This document shows positions 1-9,568 of a DNA stretch of 64,000 nt, piece by piece. This DNA is from Ichthyophis bannanicus (lineage: Eukaryota; Chordata; Amphibia; Gymnophiona; Ichthyophiidae), in NCBI GenBank assembly GCA_033557465.1, contig CM066043.1, positions 79,514,662 through 79,578,661 of the forward strand, given 5' to 3'. The notes under the pieces were generated by a model, which worked only from the letters and a program-made list of their open reading frames with translations, was not told the origin of the DNA and searched no databases. A program made the position numbers and the translations under genes. Each line of letters starts with the position of its first letter. The first letter of the stretch is position 1.

Positions 1-648
1 GCAAGAGCAAAAATAGCAGTCACTGCTGTGGTCTCTTTGTTCACGCCACATCATAGGTATTCCGAAATGAAATGCTTGTTTTTTACCTTTCATCCATAAG
101 CGTAGATCTTCCTCACATGTCTTGCACACTTTGTGAGGAGCCCACGGTTTGTCTTGATCGCCTAACTTCAAACCGAAATAGGCGAAATATACTTTAATAA
201 ATGCAGAAATGTTCCTCTGCCGCTTTTTCACGGTATATTCCCCACAAATAAAACAAAAACTGTCCGGAGAGTTGACGCAACCTCTGGCTCTGTGAGCCAT
301 CACAAATACACAGCACTGCAAACTACAACTGTAGTGAACCACTTCGGAATAAAGCTGGATTACGACTGAGCAAACAAAGGTAATAATGAACTTGCAAGAA
401 ACTGAAATTTGACAGGAACGTTCATGTCGCAACCACCGTGTTTGAGCGAGCGAACGAGGCGAGGCGAACAGGAAAGAACATGCGCCAGCGCGAGTACTGG
501 ATTTAGCCCCCCGCCTCCCAATTGTCCTGTTAATGTATAAAATGAATACAAAACACTCTAAAATATCATGAGGGAGTGTTTCTAGTTAGTTAACCATTAC
601 AATCTCTATTTTGGGCCAAGAAAATAAACTGCAGTCGGTGAACCTGTG
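1..648 (-). mobile_element. Element X, copy 1 (5' end of a DNA transposon, cut by window edge)
   Basis: This stretch is almost identical to 30193-30836 of the full element X copy, with about five substitutions and two small indels. It holds the N-terminal coding region (cysteine-rich part beginning MAHRARGC) and the upstream leader of the transposase-like gene on the minus strand; the rest lies off the left edge. About 150 bp of the terminal region present in the other copy (30837-30989) is missing here. The shared terminal hexamer CCTGTG closes the element at 648, followed by TTA. The near identity implies recent movement of the family. Confidence 0.75.
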
Positions 649-2132
649 TTATTAGTGTGTATTTCTTAATCTGTTATGGATTGAAATATTGGAAAATACT
701 AAATAAAAACAAGTTTGTGACTTTCCCCCCTACTTACAAGTCCAAGATTTTCTTACCGAGACAGGATCAGGGAAAATCTATTTGCTGAGAAATCTGAATC
801 TATGCTCTTAATGGGAAATAAGCCAGGAAGAGTATTAAAGATTTATACAATCTTATATAGCCCTTCAAGAAAAAAAAACACTACACATTATAACTAGATG
901 AGGTTTGATTCAAGGAAAAGTATCTTTGAGAGAATACCTAAGAGTATTATTGGGAGTAATTTGATAGAAAAACAGGATATGCTTATTTTGATGGTATTAT
1001 ACATCAGAACATTTAGAGCTCAATATTCAGTCTGTGGTAGTCAATGGTTGTAAACTACCTGGCCACCACGGACAAAAGCGAAATCAGGTATTCAGAGACA
1101 GATGCCAGGTGTCCATTGACACTTAATGTCAGATTTCGCTACCAACCTCCTTTGCTATCCAGTCAGTGGCAATATTCAGCTGCTAACCAGATAGCAAAAC
1201 CACATAAAGTTAGAATAGCCCTGCCCTCACTTTATGCAGTTGCCTATCCAGTTAATGGGTTGAAAACCACCAATGGCTGGATAGGTGCTAGGACCTCCCC
1301 ATCCACAGATCGCCCCGGCAGTATCCAGATTGTGTCAAGGCGATCTGGGGGGATATTCAGTATCACTGGCAGATTAGTGACAATGAATATCAGGCTCAGT
1401 AGAAGGGTTAATTCGATTACCACATAAACCCTTTTGAATATCAGGCCCTGAAAGATTACTTACAAGGACACGAATAACTGTTGGCAAAGATGTGGGTAGA
1501 AAGAAACCTTTATTCATATTTGGTGGACAAGTGAAGGGACTAAAGGTTTATGGGAACTGGTCTTTCATGACCAAGAGTAATAATTTTAAAGAGAAAGATT
1601 TCCATTCTGATGGAAATAACATTGTTTAAATCAACACCACCCAGGGATAAATAAAGCCCAGCAAAACAAAGGCTGTGGATCTGTACAAAAAGAGAACAAA
1701 GAAAGAACAGTCTCTTAATAGATGTCAAATCAGTGGCTAATCAATGATGAAACATAAAGGAATGAATAATGTTTTATTATACTGAAATACATAACTGAAA
1801 GTTTGATTTTTGTTAACTGTACTATGTTGTTAATGTTTTTCAGATTATTTGTGATGCGGATGTTACCGAAACATGGCCATGTCAGGTTTAAACCAGATAT
1901 TTTAGCATATATTTATTAATTACTTGGGTGTGATTTTACTGAAACGTGGTAAGTTTTTCCACTTACTGTGCATTAGAAGCAGAATCCAATGTGCAGTAAG
2001 CATTGGGAGCGAGCCCAGCATTTCCCCTGCAGTTACTGCACAGAAAAGTCCCTTGCCACATGTTAAGTTCATTCACTATTAGCATGGTTGCACTTAACAC
2101 CACCTCTAGAGGAAGCGTTAAGTGCACCTGCT
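649..2132. other. No gene seen; unclassified interspersed-repeat DNA
   Basis: AT-rich intergenic or intronic sequence without a supportable gene. A 127-codon open frame at 1044-1427 has no recognisable domain. The piece from about 1015 to 1450 begins near AATATTCAG and ends near GAATATCAGGCCCTGA, which suggests an unclassified non-autonomous repeat. The segment from about 1920 to 2132 resembles GTTAA/CACC-rich MITE DNA like that at 17941-18341 and seems to continue after the palindromic insertion, at 2782-2970. Confidence 0.4.
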
Positions 2133-2146
2133 TTAACTATAAAATT

Positions 2147-2767
2147 CCAAGAATCACTTAAACATCACCTCATTGCTTAATTTATTTTTGTCGAAGCTAT
2201 GCTGTAGGAGGGATAGCAATGACATCTATCCCACACCAAGCAGCTAGCTGCCTTTTTTTCTTTTTTATGGTCCTGTGTCACCAAACAATATTTCTTTAAA
2301 TAACCAAAAGTTTGTACTTAACTTAAAACTCTGAATCTCTACTTTGTCATTCCGTCATTCCAAAAGAGAAAGTTGAAGCATGACGCGCGCGTTTCGAGCC
2401 CTAAGGCTCTGTATCAAATGCTAAACTCTTTGTTGGTTCGGTTAACGGAATCCCAAAAAACGCCGTCGTAGCGGCTGAGGCATACGTCTCTCCTCTACGT
2501 CTCTTTCTCTTTTGGATTGACAAAGTAGAGATTCAGAGTTTTAAGTTAAGTACAAACTTTTGGTTATTTAAAGAAATATTGTTTGGTGACACAGGACCAT
2601 AAAAAAGAAAAAAAGGCAGCTAGCTGCTTGGTGTGGGATAGATGTCATTGCTATCCCTCCTACAGCATAGCTTCGACAAAAATAAATTAAGCAATGAGGT
2701 GATGTTTAAGTGATTCTTGGAATATAGTTGTCTTAATTGTTTCACTTTTGAGAGTGGTGATATATAG
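2147..2767 (-). mobile_element. Palindromic Penelope-type terminal-repeat insertion
   Basis: Two inverted arms, about 2147-2372 and 2502-2720, are nearly perfect reverse complements over about 220 bp and enclose about 130 bp. The insert is flanked by a perfect 14-bp direct repeat TTAACTATAAAATT (2133-2146 and 2768-2781). One side carries an extra 47 bp (2721-2767) outside the palindrome. Inverted terminal repeats with a one-sided extension and a target duplication of this size match the insertion at 36086-37124, which does carry a Penelope GIY-YIG coding end. A hammerhead-like fold lies beside the centre. I read this as a coding-deleted Penelope-like element; no protein remains, so assignment is by structure only. 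Confidence 0.55.
2378..2421 (-). ncRNA. Degenerate hammerhead-ribozyme-like motif
   Basis: Read on the minus strand: GCAT, a TTTGATACA core-like stretch, a GAGCC/GGCTC stem with TTAG loop, GAAAC, a self-complementary GCGCGC, GTC, then ATGC pairing with the first GCAT. The order stem I, core, stem II, GAAA(C), stem III, NUH cleavage triplet is that of a hammerhead. The CUGANGA core is not intact, so self-cleavage is doubtful. Hammerheads are known in Penelope-like element terminal repeats, which fits the host palindrome. Confidence 0.4.
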
Positions 2768-2781
2768 TTAACTATAAAATT

Positions 2782-3564
2782 GACAGTGCATGGTATAAGG
2801 ACAATGTTCAGTTCATGCCCACTCTCCACATAGCCCCTGCCCTAAGCAGTTACGGTGTGATTTTTGCCATGCTGGCTGCAGACCCATGCTGTTTTCCATG
2901 TGTTAAAACTCGCGTCAACTGCTTAGCACACTTAGAAAGATCAAAATGAAGGAGCCCTTTTACTAATTTTGTATTTATGCATACTCAAATATTTTAATTA
3001 TTTATTCATTAGTCACCGATTGGACATCTACATAGATAATGTTTGCGTGTGGGATTTTCCTGCTTTCTATGTAAGAAAAGCCCAGGACAGACTGGTTGCC
3101 TGTCAAATAAAAGCATCACAACTGGCAATTGCATCAGTGTGGAAACAGCCATATCCACCAGTATTGGAAGAAACTTTACATCTGATGTCAAAACTGATGG
3201 CCATATGAAAAAACGGGATTATTTCTATAAAAGTTTGGAACCCATTCCCAAACTGATCTAAAAGGATGGGATCGAGGTGCATGCTGTTGAAAAAGGTTCA
3301 GATCACTCCACAATGGAAACTCAATGACACCTAAGGATCTCTTTTAGCTCTGTTCGAAGGAAGAGGGGAGGAGAAAGGGTGGATGATGTTGCATTAGTTC
3401 AATGTTATACTGTTTTGTATGGCGCTCTCATTAAATAAATAAATAAATAAATAATAATGGAAAGAAAAAGATTTAAAGCAACCTCACAGACAGAATTTGT
3501 CACATTAACTCAGGAAAGCTGTTCCCAGCATGCAGTGCAGTAAGGTGGAAAGCACAAAGTTGGG
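2782..3564. other. No gene seen; repeat-derived sequence with a short AAAT tail
   Basis: 2782-2970 looks like the continuation of the unclassified MITE-like repeat cut by the Penelope-type insertion. Short open frames at 2969-3261 overlap on both strands with no recognised domain. A (TAAA)n run at about 3431-3460, preceded by a plus-strand non-coding tail, looks like the 3' end of a SINE or L2-type element. Confidence 0.35.
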
Positions 3565-3722
3565 AAAGCCACTGCCTACCCCTGGGGTAGGTAGCATAGA
3601 TTGTTGCTACTTTTGGAGGGCCTAACAGGTATTTGTGACCTGGATTTGTCACTTCTGGAAACAGAATATTGAGCTTGATGGACCATCAGTCTGACCTGGT
3701 ATGACAATTCTTATGTTCTTGC
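3565..3722 (+). mobile_element. CR1-type LINE 3' tail
   Basis: The non-coding 3' end typical of the CR1 copies in this window is recognisable: text equivalent to 'aacaggtatttgtgacctgg', then 'gggcttgatggacc' and a terminal 'ttcttatgttctt'. The same tail occurs at 23650-23947, 33230-33365 and 58440-58517, and in reverse at 62284-62420. Heavily 5' truncated; no coding part. Confidence 0.7.
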
Positions 3723-4512
3723 GGGGGGGGGGGGGGGCGATTTAAGGGAGCAGGGAGATGGTGCAAGAGAGACTGGTGGGGAGAGATGGGTTAAAAGAGA
3801 GAGAGAGAGACTGAGTGACAACAGGGTGGGAGAAGGCTATTAGCTGTGTATTTCTAATCAAATCAAAAAACTAAGCTGAAAAAAAAATCTGACATCCATA
3901 AAGAAAATGTTTTTGTTGAATCAAACACCTTACCCTGCTGATTACAAAATCACAAAGTCAACTCATGTCCATTTTACTTTTATTCCAAAAATCAAATTTT
4001 TGTTTTATTTAAAAATAGACTGTCCATTAATCAGTCTCTAAAAATATATATGCTTGACACAGCATATAATTTTGCAGTTCTGCATCAGGAGACAAATCTT
4101 CACTTATCTGTGTCAATAGCTTCTTCCAAAATTGAGGCTACATTCACTCCAATATTCTCCAAAGGTTCCTTCTCGCATTCACCAGTCACTTAGTAATATC
4201 ATGGCGGCAGCAGCAGCTTCAACTTGGAAATGAAGTTCTATAAAGTCCCGTCTGGACTGACAGCTCAAATCCATGATCCTGAAGAAGCCAATACCAATCC
4301 AACTCATTGTTTAAACCTCTTGGCCAAACTGACCTTAGTGTGAATATCCAAAATTGCTCACATTTATTCAAAAGAGTATCCAAGTCCCCACTCCATGGGT
4401 GCAGAAACTTTGATCAATAACCTGCCATTTAATTTCATTAAAATCATGGGATAAAGCCAGACAATGTTCCATTGGTGCTGTGTTGTATTTCTGCCACTGG
4501 CCTGCAGGGGTG
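3723..4512. other. No gene seen; poly-G run and GA-rich DNA
   Basis: A poly-G run (about 3722-3737) and GA-rich simple sequence (about 3797-3815) are followed by AT-rich DNA with no domain-bearing open frame and no recognised repeat family. Confidence 0.4.
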
Positions 4513-4520
4513 CATTAAGG

Positions 4521-6130
4521 CAGGCCCTGACAATTTTCTTGCAATCTAGGAGCCAGCTAGCCTAGAAATTTAGGAGCAGCAGGTCGCTGAGACCTCAGTC
4601 ATAGTGCTCCCCCATAACATTTACCGCAGCTCTTTTTCAAAGATTTACTGTTTTCAGATTTTCTATAGGAAATGAAAGCTTAATAAATCAGGTCCTTAGT
4701 GTGACATTACACAGTGCCAACAGAAGGCAGCAACCTTTCTCCTGTCCCTCCCACCAACCCCAGTGAATACACTGTCAGCAGCATATTGGTGACCCTTTAT
4801 AGTTGCACCTCAGGCAACCTCCATTTTTGCTTCACATATCACCATGGCCTAGTAATACGTGAAGCAAAAAAGCTCTTCTGTTGTCCCACCCCCAGCCATC
4901 ATCCAGTGTGTGAGTCTCTCTCTCATAGCCCCACCCCAACCATTACACCATCTCTCTCCCCCCCCCCCCCAGGCCCCTAGCCAGCCCGCCATCTCTCAAT
5001 CTCTCTCTCAAAACCCCCAGCCATCACGCCATCTCTCTCATATTGCCCCCAGACATCATGTCATCTCTCTCTCTCATAGCCTCCCCACCACCATGCCATC
5101 TCTCTTTGTCTCATAGTCCCCACCAGCCATCACACCTCTCTTCCTCATAGCACCTCCAGCCATCATGCTCTCTCCCTCTCATAGCCCCCCTGCCATCACG
5201 CCATCTCTCTCCCCCATAGCACCCCATCATGCCATCTCTCTCTCTCATAGCCCCCCTACCATCATGCTATCACTCTCTCTGTGCCATAACCCCCCAGCCA
5301 TCATGCCAACTCTCTGTCTCATAGCCCCCCAGCCATCACACTTTCTCTCTTTGATAGCCCCCCAGGCATCATGCCATATCACTCTCATAGCCCCCCAAAA
5401 TATCACTCCAATTTGCTCTAATAGCCCCCCCAGCTATCACGCCATCTCACTCTCTTTCTCAAAGCCCCCCAGCCACCATGTCATATCTCTCTCTCTCTCA
5501 CACACACATATCCTCTCCAGCTATCACACCATCTCTCTTTCTCTCTAACTTCTCCAACTATCATTCTCTCTCTCTCTCATAGCCCCCCCAGCCATCATGG
5601 CATCTTTCTTGATAGCCCCCCCCCCCAACCATCACACCATATCGCTCTCACAGCCTCCCCAGTCATCACACCATCTCTCTCATAGCCCCCCAAAACATCA
5701 TGCCATCTTGCTCTCTCTCATAGCCCCTCCAGCTATTACATCATCTCTCTCTGCTAACCCCCCAGCCATCATGCCATCTCGCTCTCTCATAGCCCCCCCA
5801 ACCATCACACCATCTCTCTCTCTCATAGCTCCCCCTAGTCATCACGCCATCTCTCTCTCCCATCATCCCCCTGCCATTATGCCATCTCTCTATTGCCCCC
5901 TCCACCATCTTTCTCTCTCTTTCATAGCCCCTCCCAGCCCTTGCAAGACTTGCAACAGCGAGAGCAGCAGGAACTTCCTCCACTAAGCTGCTCAAGCTCT
6001 TTGTAAAGAGTTGATTTTGGTAGAGTGAGGAAGCACTAGGGGTGAACTTTCAGGGCCTTGAAATTCCAGGTGCCAGGGTGCAAGTTGTAGACACCATGGC
6101 GACCTGGTGCCTTGGATTTGTCAAGCCCTG
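4521..6130. mobile_element. hAT-like non-autonomous element with a minisatellite body
   Basis: The ends are inverted: CAGGCCCTGACAATTTTC at the left and, read on the minus strand, CAGGGCTTGACAAATCC at the right (ending 6130). Candidate 8-bp target duplications CATTAAGG and AATTAAAG match at 6 of 8 positions. CAG-start termini and 8-bp duplications are the hAT pattern. About 1 kb of the interior is a degenerate minisatellite; there is no transposase. Confidence 0.5.
4895..5935. repeat. Degenerate minisatellite, about 30-bp unit
   Basis: Repeated units of the form 'catcacgccatctctctctc' followed by 'atagcccccc' run for about 1 kb, with variable CT-run and C-run lengths. Open frames on both strands across it (for example 5165-5548, 5597-5986) encode only repeat peptides and are not genes. 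Confidence 0.85.
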
Positions 6131-6143
6131 AATTAAAGACTTA

Positions 6144-6255
6144 GGGGCTTGTTTACAAAGCTGCGGTAGCGGTTCGCGATCGTTATCGGATTTCAATGGG
6201 GCCACGGCTCCGATAACGACCGCGAACCGCTACCGCGGCTTTGTAAACAAGCCCC
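6144..6255. mobile_element. Short palindromic Harbinger-like MITE
   Basis: A 112-bp hairpin element with ends GGGGCTTGTTTAC and GTAAACAAGCCCC, flanked by TTA on both sides (6141-6143, 6256-6258). Most of its length is self-complementary, including GCGGTAGCGGTTCGCG against CGCGAACCGCTACCGC. The TTA duplication and G-run termini fit PIF/Harbinger MITEs. Confidence 0.65.
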
Positions 6256-7600
6256 TTAATTTTCTAAGCTTTCTTTTTACCTAGAGACACAACCTTATGT
6301 AAATCAGACCTGAAAAGAGCTATGGTACCAAGGCTGTACCAAGGGCTGTGTGAGAGGTGCTGCCATACAGGGCACAAGTACAGAAGAGGTGCTAATGTCA
6401 TCAGTGAGTTCCTACATGCACCAGGTTCACCGGGCCACAGGGTGCATTGCTAGCTTGAGAGATTCTCCCTTCTAATATACTTCCGGAGAGATATTTACCC
6501 CTTCCGCTCACTTCTCAACTCAAGTTGACGGGGGGGGGGGGGGGGAGGAGGAGAAGAGGTCTCAGTCATTGGCTCATAAATCCAAAGAAAATTTGTCAAG
6601 GCCTGGATTAATATATAAATATGCTTCCAAATATAACTAAATAGAGATTACAAATAAATAAAGAAAATCATTACAAATTAAAAATTTAAAGCAGGATATC
6701 ATACAGTAGAACCTGACAAGGCCACATTTCAGCAAAGCCTGTCTTCAGTGTTATATAGTATAATATATAAATGCAAATTTCGGAAATAAGTTTCTAAATG
6801 AACAATCTTTTGAAAAGCATATAATCATGTATGAACAATCCTTTGAAAAGCATATAATGGACATTTATCAAAAAATAAGACATCAATAAGATGCTACATT
6901 ACCAATGTTGTCACAGTAGAGCACAGAAGGAGAACCTTCAGACAAGAAGGCTATCCTCCGAATACTATGTAACCATGAGCAAATTATTTACATAATGAAA
7001 CTATACAAAAGAACATATATGAAAAGAATACAATTTTTTTTGTGTATATGTGCCTCTGAGTCAGTGCTGACTTATGGAAGCATATTTATATACTACTTCT
7101 TTTTGGGGTTCTTGCTGTTCTGTCTTACTTATTACCCTGCTAAAAAGGCATGAGCGGAACCTAAATAAATGTATGCAAAATGCAAGTCTGTTAAAATATG
7201 TTACAATATTTACTAAAGTGATTTAAGCTATTTTGGCATGTAGAATTCCTGATGTGAAAGGACAGGATTTGGGATGAGCAGGTCTAAGTTGCATATCCCA
7301 AATTTCAAGGCCTTATAAGACCTGTAAGGGGCTAGACAAACTAAGTGGTGGTGGGCGGTATGGCAATTCCTCCCTTCTTTGAAGCCGCAGCAGAGTCACT
7401 GCTTCAGCAGCACCACAGTGGGCCTTAAATCACCCATGCACATGGGCACGGGCACAGCCTGCATGCACGGGTGCTTTAAGGAGACTGCCATGTCACCCAC
7501 CTCCCCCGGGTGAGGATGGATGCCGGGGGGCGGGGATGAGGGCCGGCACCAGTAGGTTTAGTTGGCGCCCCAGGCAAACCTGAAGTGTTATACCCCGCCC
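6256..7600. other. MAN2C1 intron 1 candidate DNA; no exon seen
   Basis: If the exon at 7896-7999 is MAN2C1 exon 1, this region is intron 1. I looked on the minus strand for the next coding block and did not recognise it. It holds a poly-G run (about 6529-6545), a two-copy direct repeat with a 35-bp step (about 6797-6858, sharing GAAAAGCATATAAT), AT-rich repeat DNA, and a SINE-like phrase 'gagtcagtgctgacttatgg' near 7057. Confidence 0.4.
6713..6750 (-). ncRNA. Hammerhead-like motif in a Penelope-type remnant
   Basis: On the minus strand the sequence reads CTGAAGA (a perfect CUGANGA), a CAGG...TTTGCTG stem, GAAA, then a region ending TTGTCAGG that supplies a GUC triplet. The order fits a hammerhead core, but stem I pairing is weak and no inverted terminal repeat partner was found nearby. 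Could be chance or a short fossil. Confidence 0.3.
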
Positions 7601-7895
7601 GCCTGCTTCTGCTGTTTAGCTAGGCCAATACGCCATGCTCTTTGCTAACGCGGGTCAGCACCCTGGGCCGGGAGACGCAGCAAAACCCACGCCTAGAGCA
7701 CAGCAACGCTTGGGCACCGACTTAAGAGCGAACACAGGGTACTCGAGGGCACAACCAGGGGGCCGAGTGGCAGTTTTAATCCCGGCTGCTAGATGGTCAT
7801 TTACAGCAGTGATCTCCGTTTTGCCCCTAGTGCCCGCACTGTGGGAAGAGGGGAGGTTAAAAGAGCGCCAGCCGGCCCGAGCTCCGGCTCCTCAC

Positions 7896-7999
7896 CTGCC
7901 GCGCAGGTTACAGTCCGTAAAATACACCTCCGAGATGAACTTCTCCACACGCTCCAGCGTCGTGCGCCGGCTCTTCAGCACCAGGGCCGGGGCCGCCAT
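7896..7999 (-). CDS. MAN2C1: MAN2C1 coding exon 1 (alpha-mannosidase class 2C member 1)
   Basis: The start codon is at 7999-7997, in a good context (G at -3, G at +4). The exon encodes 34 full codons plus two bases of the next, ending in the donor CAG|GTGAG (intron begins at 7895). The translation contains TTLERVEKF...YFTDCNLRG, which I recognise as the conserved N-terminus of vertebrate MAN2C1, including the exon-1 end before an arginine codon split by the intron. MAN2C1 is a GH38 alpha-mannosidase that trims free oligomannosides in the cytosol. The GH38 catalytic domain lies in later exons, outside or unseen in this window. The exon is intact, has a splice donor and sits in a CpG-rich region, so it looks like a live gene rather than a retrocopy. 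Confidence 0.85.
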
Positions 8000-8097
8000 G
8001 TCCGCCTTTGAGCTCCGTCCTGCTAAGTGCTGGGCTCGTGCGCTCCCGTTCCGCGCGCCGTCGGCTCCGACGTCTCTCCTCGCTGCTGCCCCAGGAA

Positions 8098-8106
8098 TAC
8101 TTCCGG
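8098..8106 (-). promoter_or_regulatory. ETS-type box upstream of MAN2C1
   Basis: CCGGAAGTA on the minus strand lies about 100 bp upstream of the start codon, the usual place for an ETS/GABP site in a TATA-less CpG promoter. Supported by motif and position only. Confidence 0.4.
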
Positions 8107-8442
8107 ACAGTCTGCTCTGCTGCTTTCAACCCACCGGCCACACCTAGGGGCTGTAAGAATGCTAAGCAGGCGCTGCTTCTTTCTTTAAATCTGCAACAGG
8201 AGAGGAGAGGAGGGGAGGGGAGAGTGCAAAGTGCTGCCTAAAGGTGCAAAACAGAATCAGGCTGCCGCTACAAGATGAGAAGATGGATTCAGGAGGCAGT
8301 GATAGCGGGTGGAGGGTGGCAACAGCAACAGAAGTGGGGGAGGTGCAGTGTGACGAGAGCTTGAGCCTGGGGCAGTAGAACCCTTTGGGCCACCCCTGTA
8401 CACACATACATGCACCTCACTCACAGACGCCCCGCGCTTCAA

Positions 8443-8775
8443 ATGGCCATGTACCTGAAGGAGGAGCTGGCAGGGTGAGAGGAGGTAAGGGAAGTAGAAC
8501 TGCAGTAGGCTAAACTAAAGGAGGCAATAAAAAGGGCAACAGATACAGTACATATGTAAGGAAAAGTAAACGAAAACAGGTTTCTTTTTCCTCTTATTTG
8601 GTTCTCAAAAAAAGTGGCTGCACAAATAAAAGCAACAAACACAGCTTTCACAAAATTCAGAAATTTGCAAACAGAGGAACACATAAAAGAATACAGAATA
8701 AAGCTAAAAGAGACAAAAAGAGAAATAAGGATAGCAAAATCAAACACAGAAGAAAAGATGGCTAAAGATCTAAAG
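8443..8775 (+). pseudogene. CR1-type LINE G, upstream part (endonuclease-RT linker)
   Basis: The translated plus strand aligns by eye with the linker region of LINE H (52764-53153): a YLKEEL-like start, AKLKEAIKRAT, then EHIKEYRIKLKETKREIR. It has stops and frameshifts. The copy is interrupted at 8775 by a hAT MITE carrying DIRS A and resumes at 14862 with the reverse transcriptase. It is 5' truncated, and the region 8160-8442 before it shows nothing I can name. Confidence 0.65.
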
Positions 8776-8900
8776 CAGAGGTGGCCAACTCCAGTCCTGG
8801 TGCACCTCAATACAGCCTAGTTTTTAGGATGACCCTAAAGAGTAGTTAGTCACCTGTAACAGGTGTTCTCCAGGAGCAGCAGGAATCAGTCCTCACATAT

Positions 8901-9170
8901 GGGTGTCATCGGCGCCGATGAAGCCCCAGCGGGTGTCATCGGCGCCGATGAAGCCCCAGCGGGTGTCATCGGCGCCGATGAAGCCCCAGCGGGTGTCATC
9001 GGCGCCGATGAAGCCCCAGCGGGTGTCATCGGCGCCGATGAAGCCCCAGCGGGTGTCATCGGCGCCGATGAAGCCCCAGCGGGTGTCATCGGCGCCGATG
9101 AAGCCCCAGCGGGTGTCATCGGCGCCGATGAAGCCCCAGCGGGTGTCATCGGTGCCGATGAAGCCCCAGC
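8901..9170. repeat. Nine tandem 30-bp units inside the DIRS A terminal repeat
   Basis: Exactly 270 bp: eight identical units and a ninth with one change (GGTGCC for GGCGCC). Each unit contains the perfect 14-bp palindrome CATCGGCGCCGATG. The opposite terminus (about 14634-14692) has two units, and D and other copies have one. Open frames on three or more frames through here are periodic artefacts because 30 is a multiple of 3. Confidence 0.97.
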
Positions 9171-9346
9171 AGAGCATTTCCACAGCTTTCCATGAAAGCC
9201 TTTGGGAATGCTGGCACGCATGCACGGTTCCCTTCCCGCCTAAAGGTGCCATCTTACCTCAGTCAAATGACATAGCTAAGAACAGCACACAAAAATGTAA
9301 AACAAACTATGTACAACTGCAACTCCAAGGGGAGGACGGAGGGTTG

Positions 9347-9450
9347 TGAGGACCGATTCCTGCTGCTCCTGGAGAACACCTGTTACAGGTGAGTAACTAC
9401 TCTTTCTCCAGGACCAAGCAGGAAGTCAGTCCTCACATATGGGTGACTCC
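9347..9450. repeat. Internal complementary region of DIRS A
   Basis: The left half (about 9347-9402) is the reverse complement of the left terminus 8839-8900; the right half (about 9401-9450) is the reverse complement of the right terminus 14664-14723. Placing the two outer ends side by side is the hallmark of the DIRS circular-intermediate replication model. Equivalent blocks are at 21256-21353 (B), about 38450-38540 (C), 41228-41330 (D) and 42580-42680 (E). Confidence 0.9.
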
Positions 9451-9568
9451 ATAGCTCTGGGCTACCAGGAACCCAGGCTGAACAAGAGAACTCTCTAGTC
9501 ACAGCATAAAAGAAAGGCTTTTCAAGGATACAATCTCCACCGGTAGCCCAACAGAGGGCAGGAGTTGC

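Larger units (their letters stand above)
7600..8150 (-). promoter_or_regulatory. MAN2C1: GC/CpG-rich promoter and 5' leader of MAN2C1
   Basis: This is the clearest CpG-rich stretch in an otherwise AT-rich or transposon-rich window, and it brackets the exon-1 start at 7999. It has no obvious TATA box, as expected for a broadly expressed gene. The 5' leader on the minus strand runs from somewhere near 8150 down to 8000; the exact transcription start cannot be read from sequence. Open frames on both strands here are effects of GC richness. Confidence 0.6.

Noticed and set aside
4714..5995. Overlapping proline/serine/histidine-rich open frames
   Set aside because: Pure translation of the minisatellite; coordinates follow the repeat, not a gene.
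7635..8241. Several open frames on both strands around the MAN2C1 promoter
   Set aside because: GC-rich DNA lacks stop codons; only the exon with a splice donor matches a known protein.
8901..9170. CRISPR-like direct repeat array
   Set aside because: Units are contiguous with no spacers, sit in a eukaryotic retrotransposon terminus, and have no cas genes.
8863..9349. Long open frames on both strands with repeating SSAPMKPQRV or GVIGADEAPA peptides
   Set aside because: The 30-bp unit is a multiple of three, so every frame stays open; no start context or domain supports a gene.
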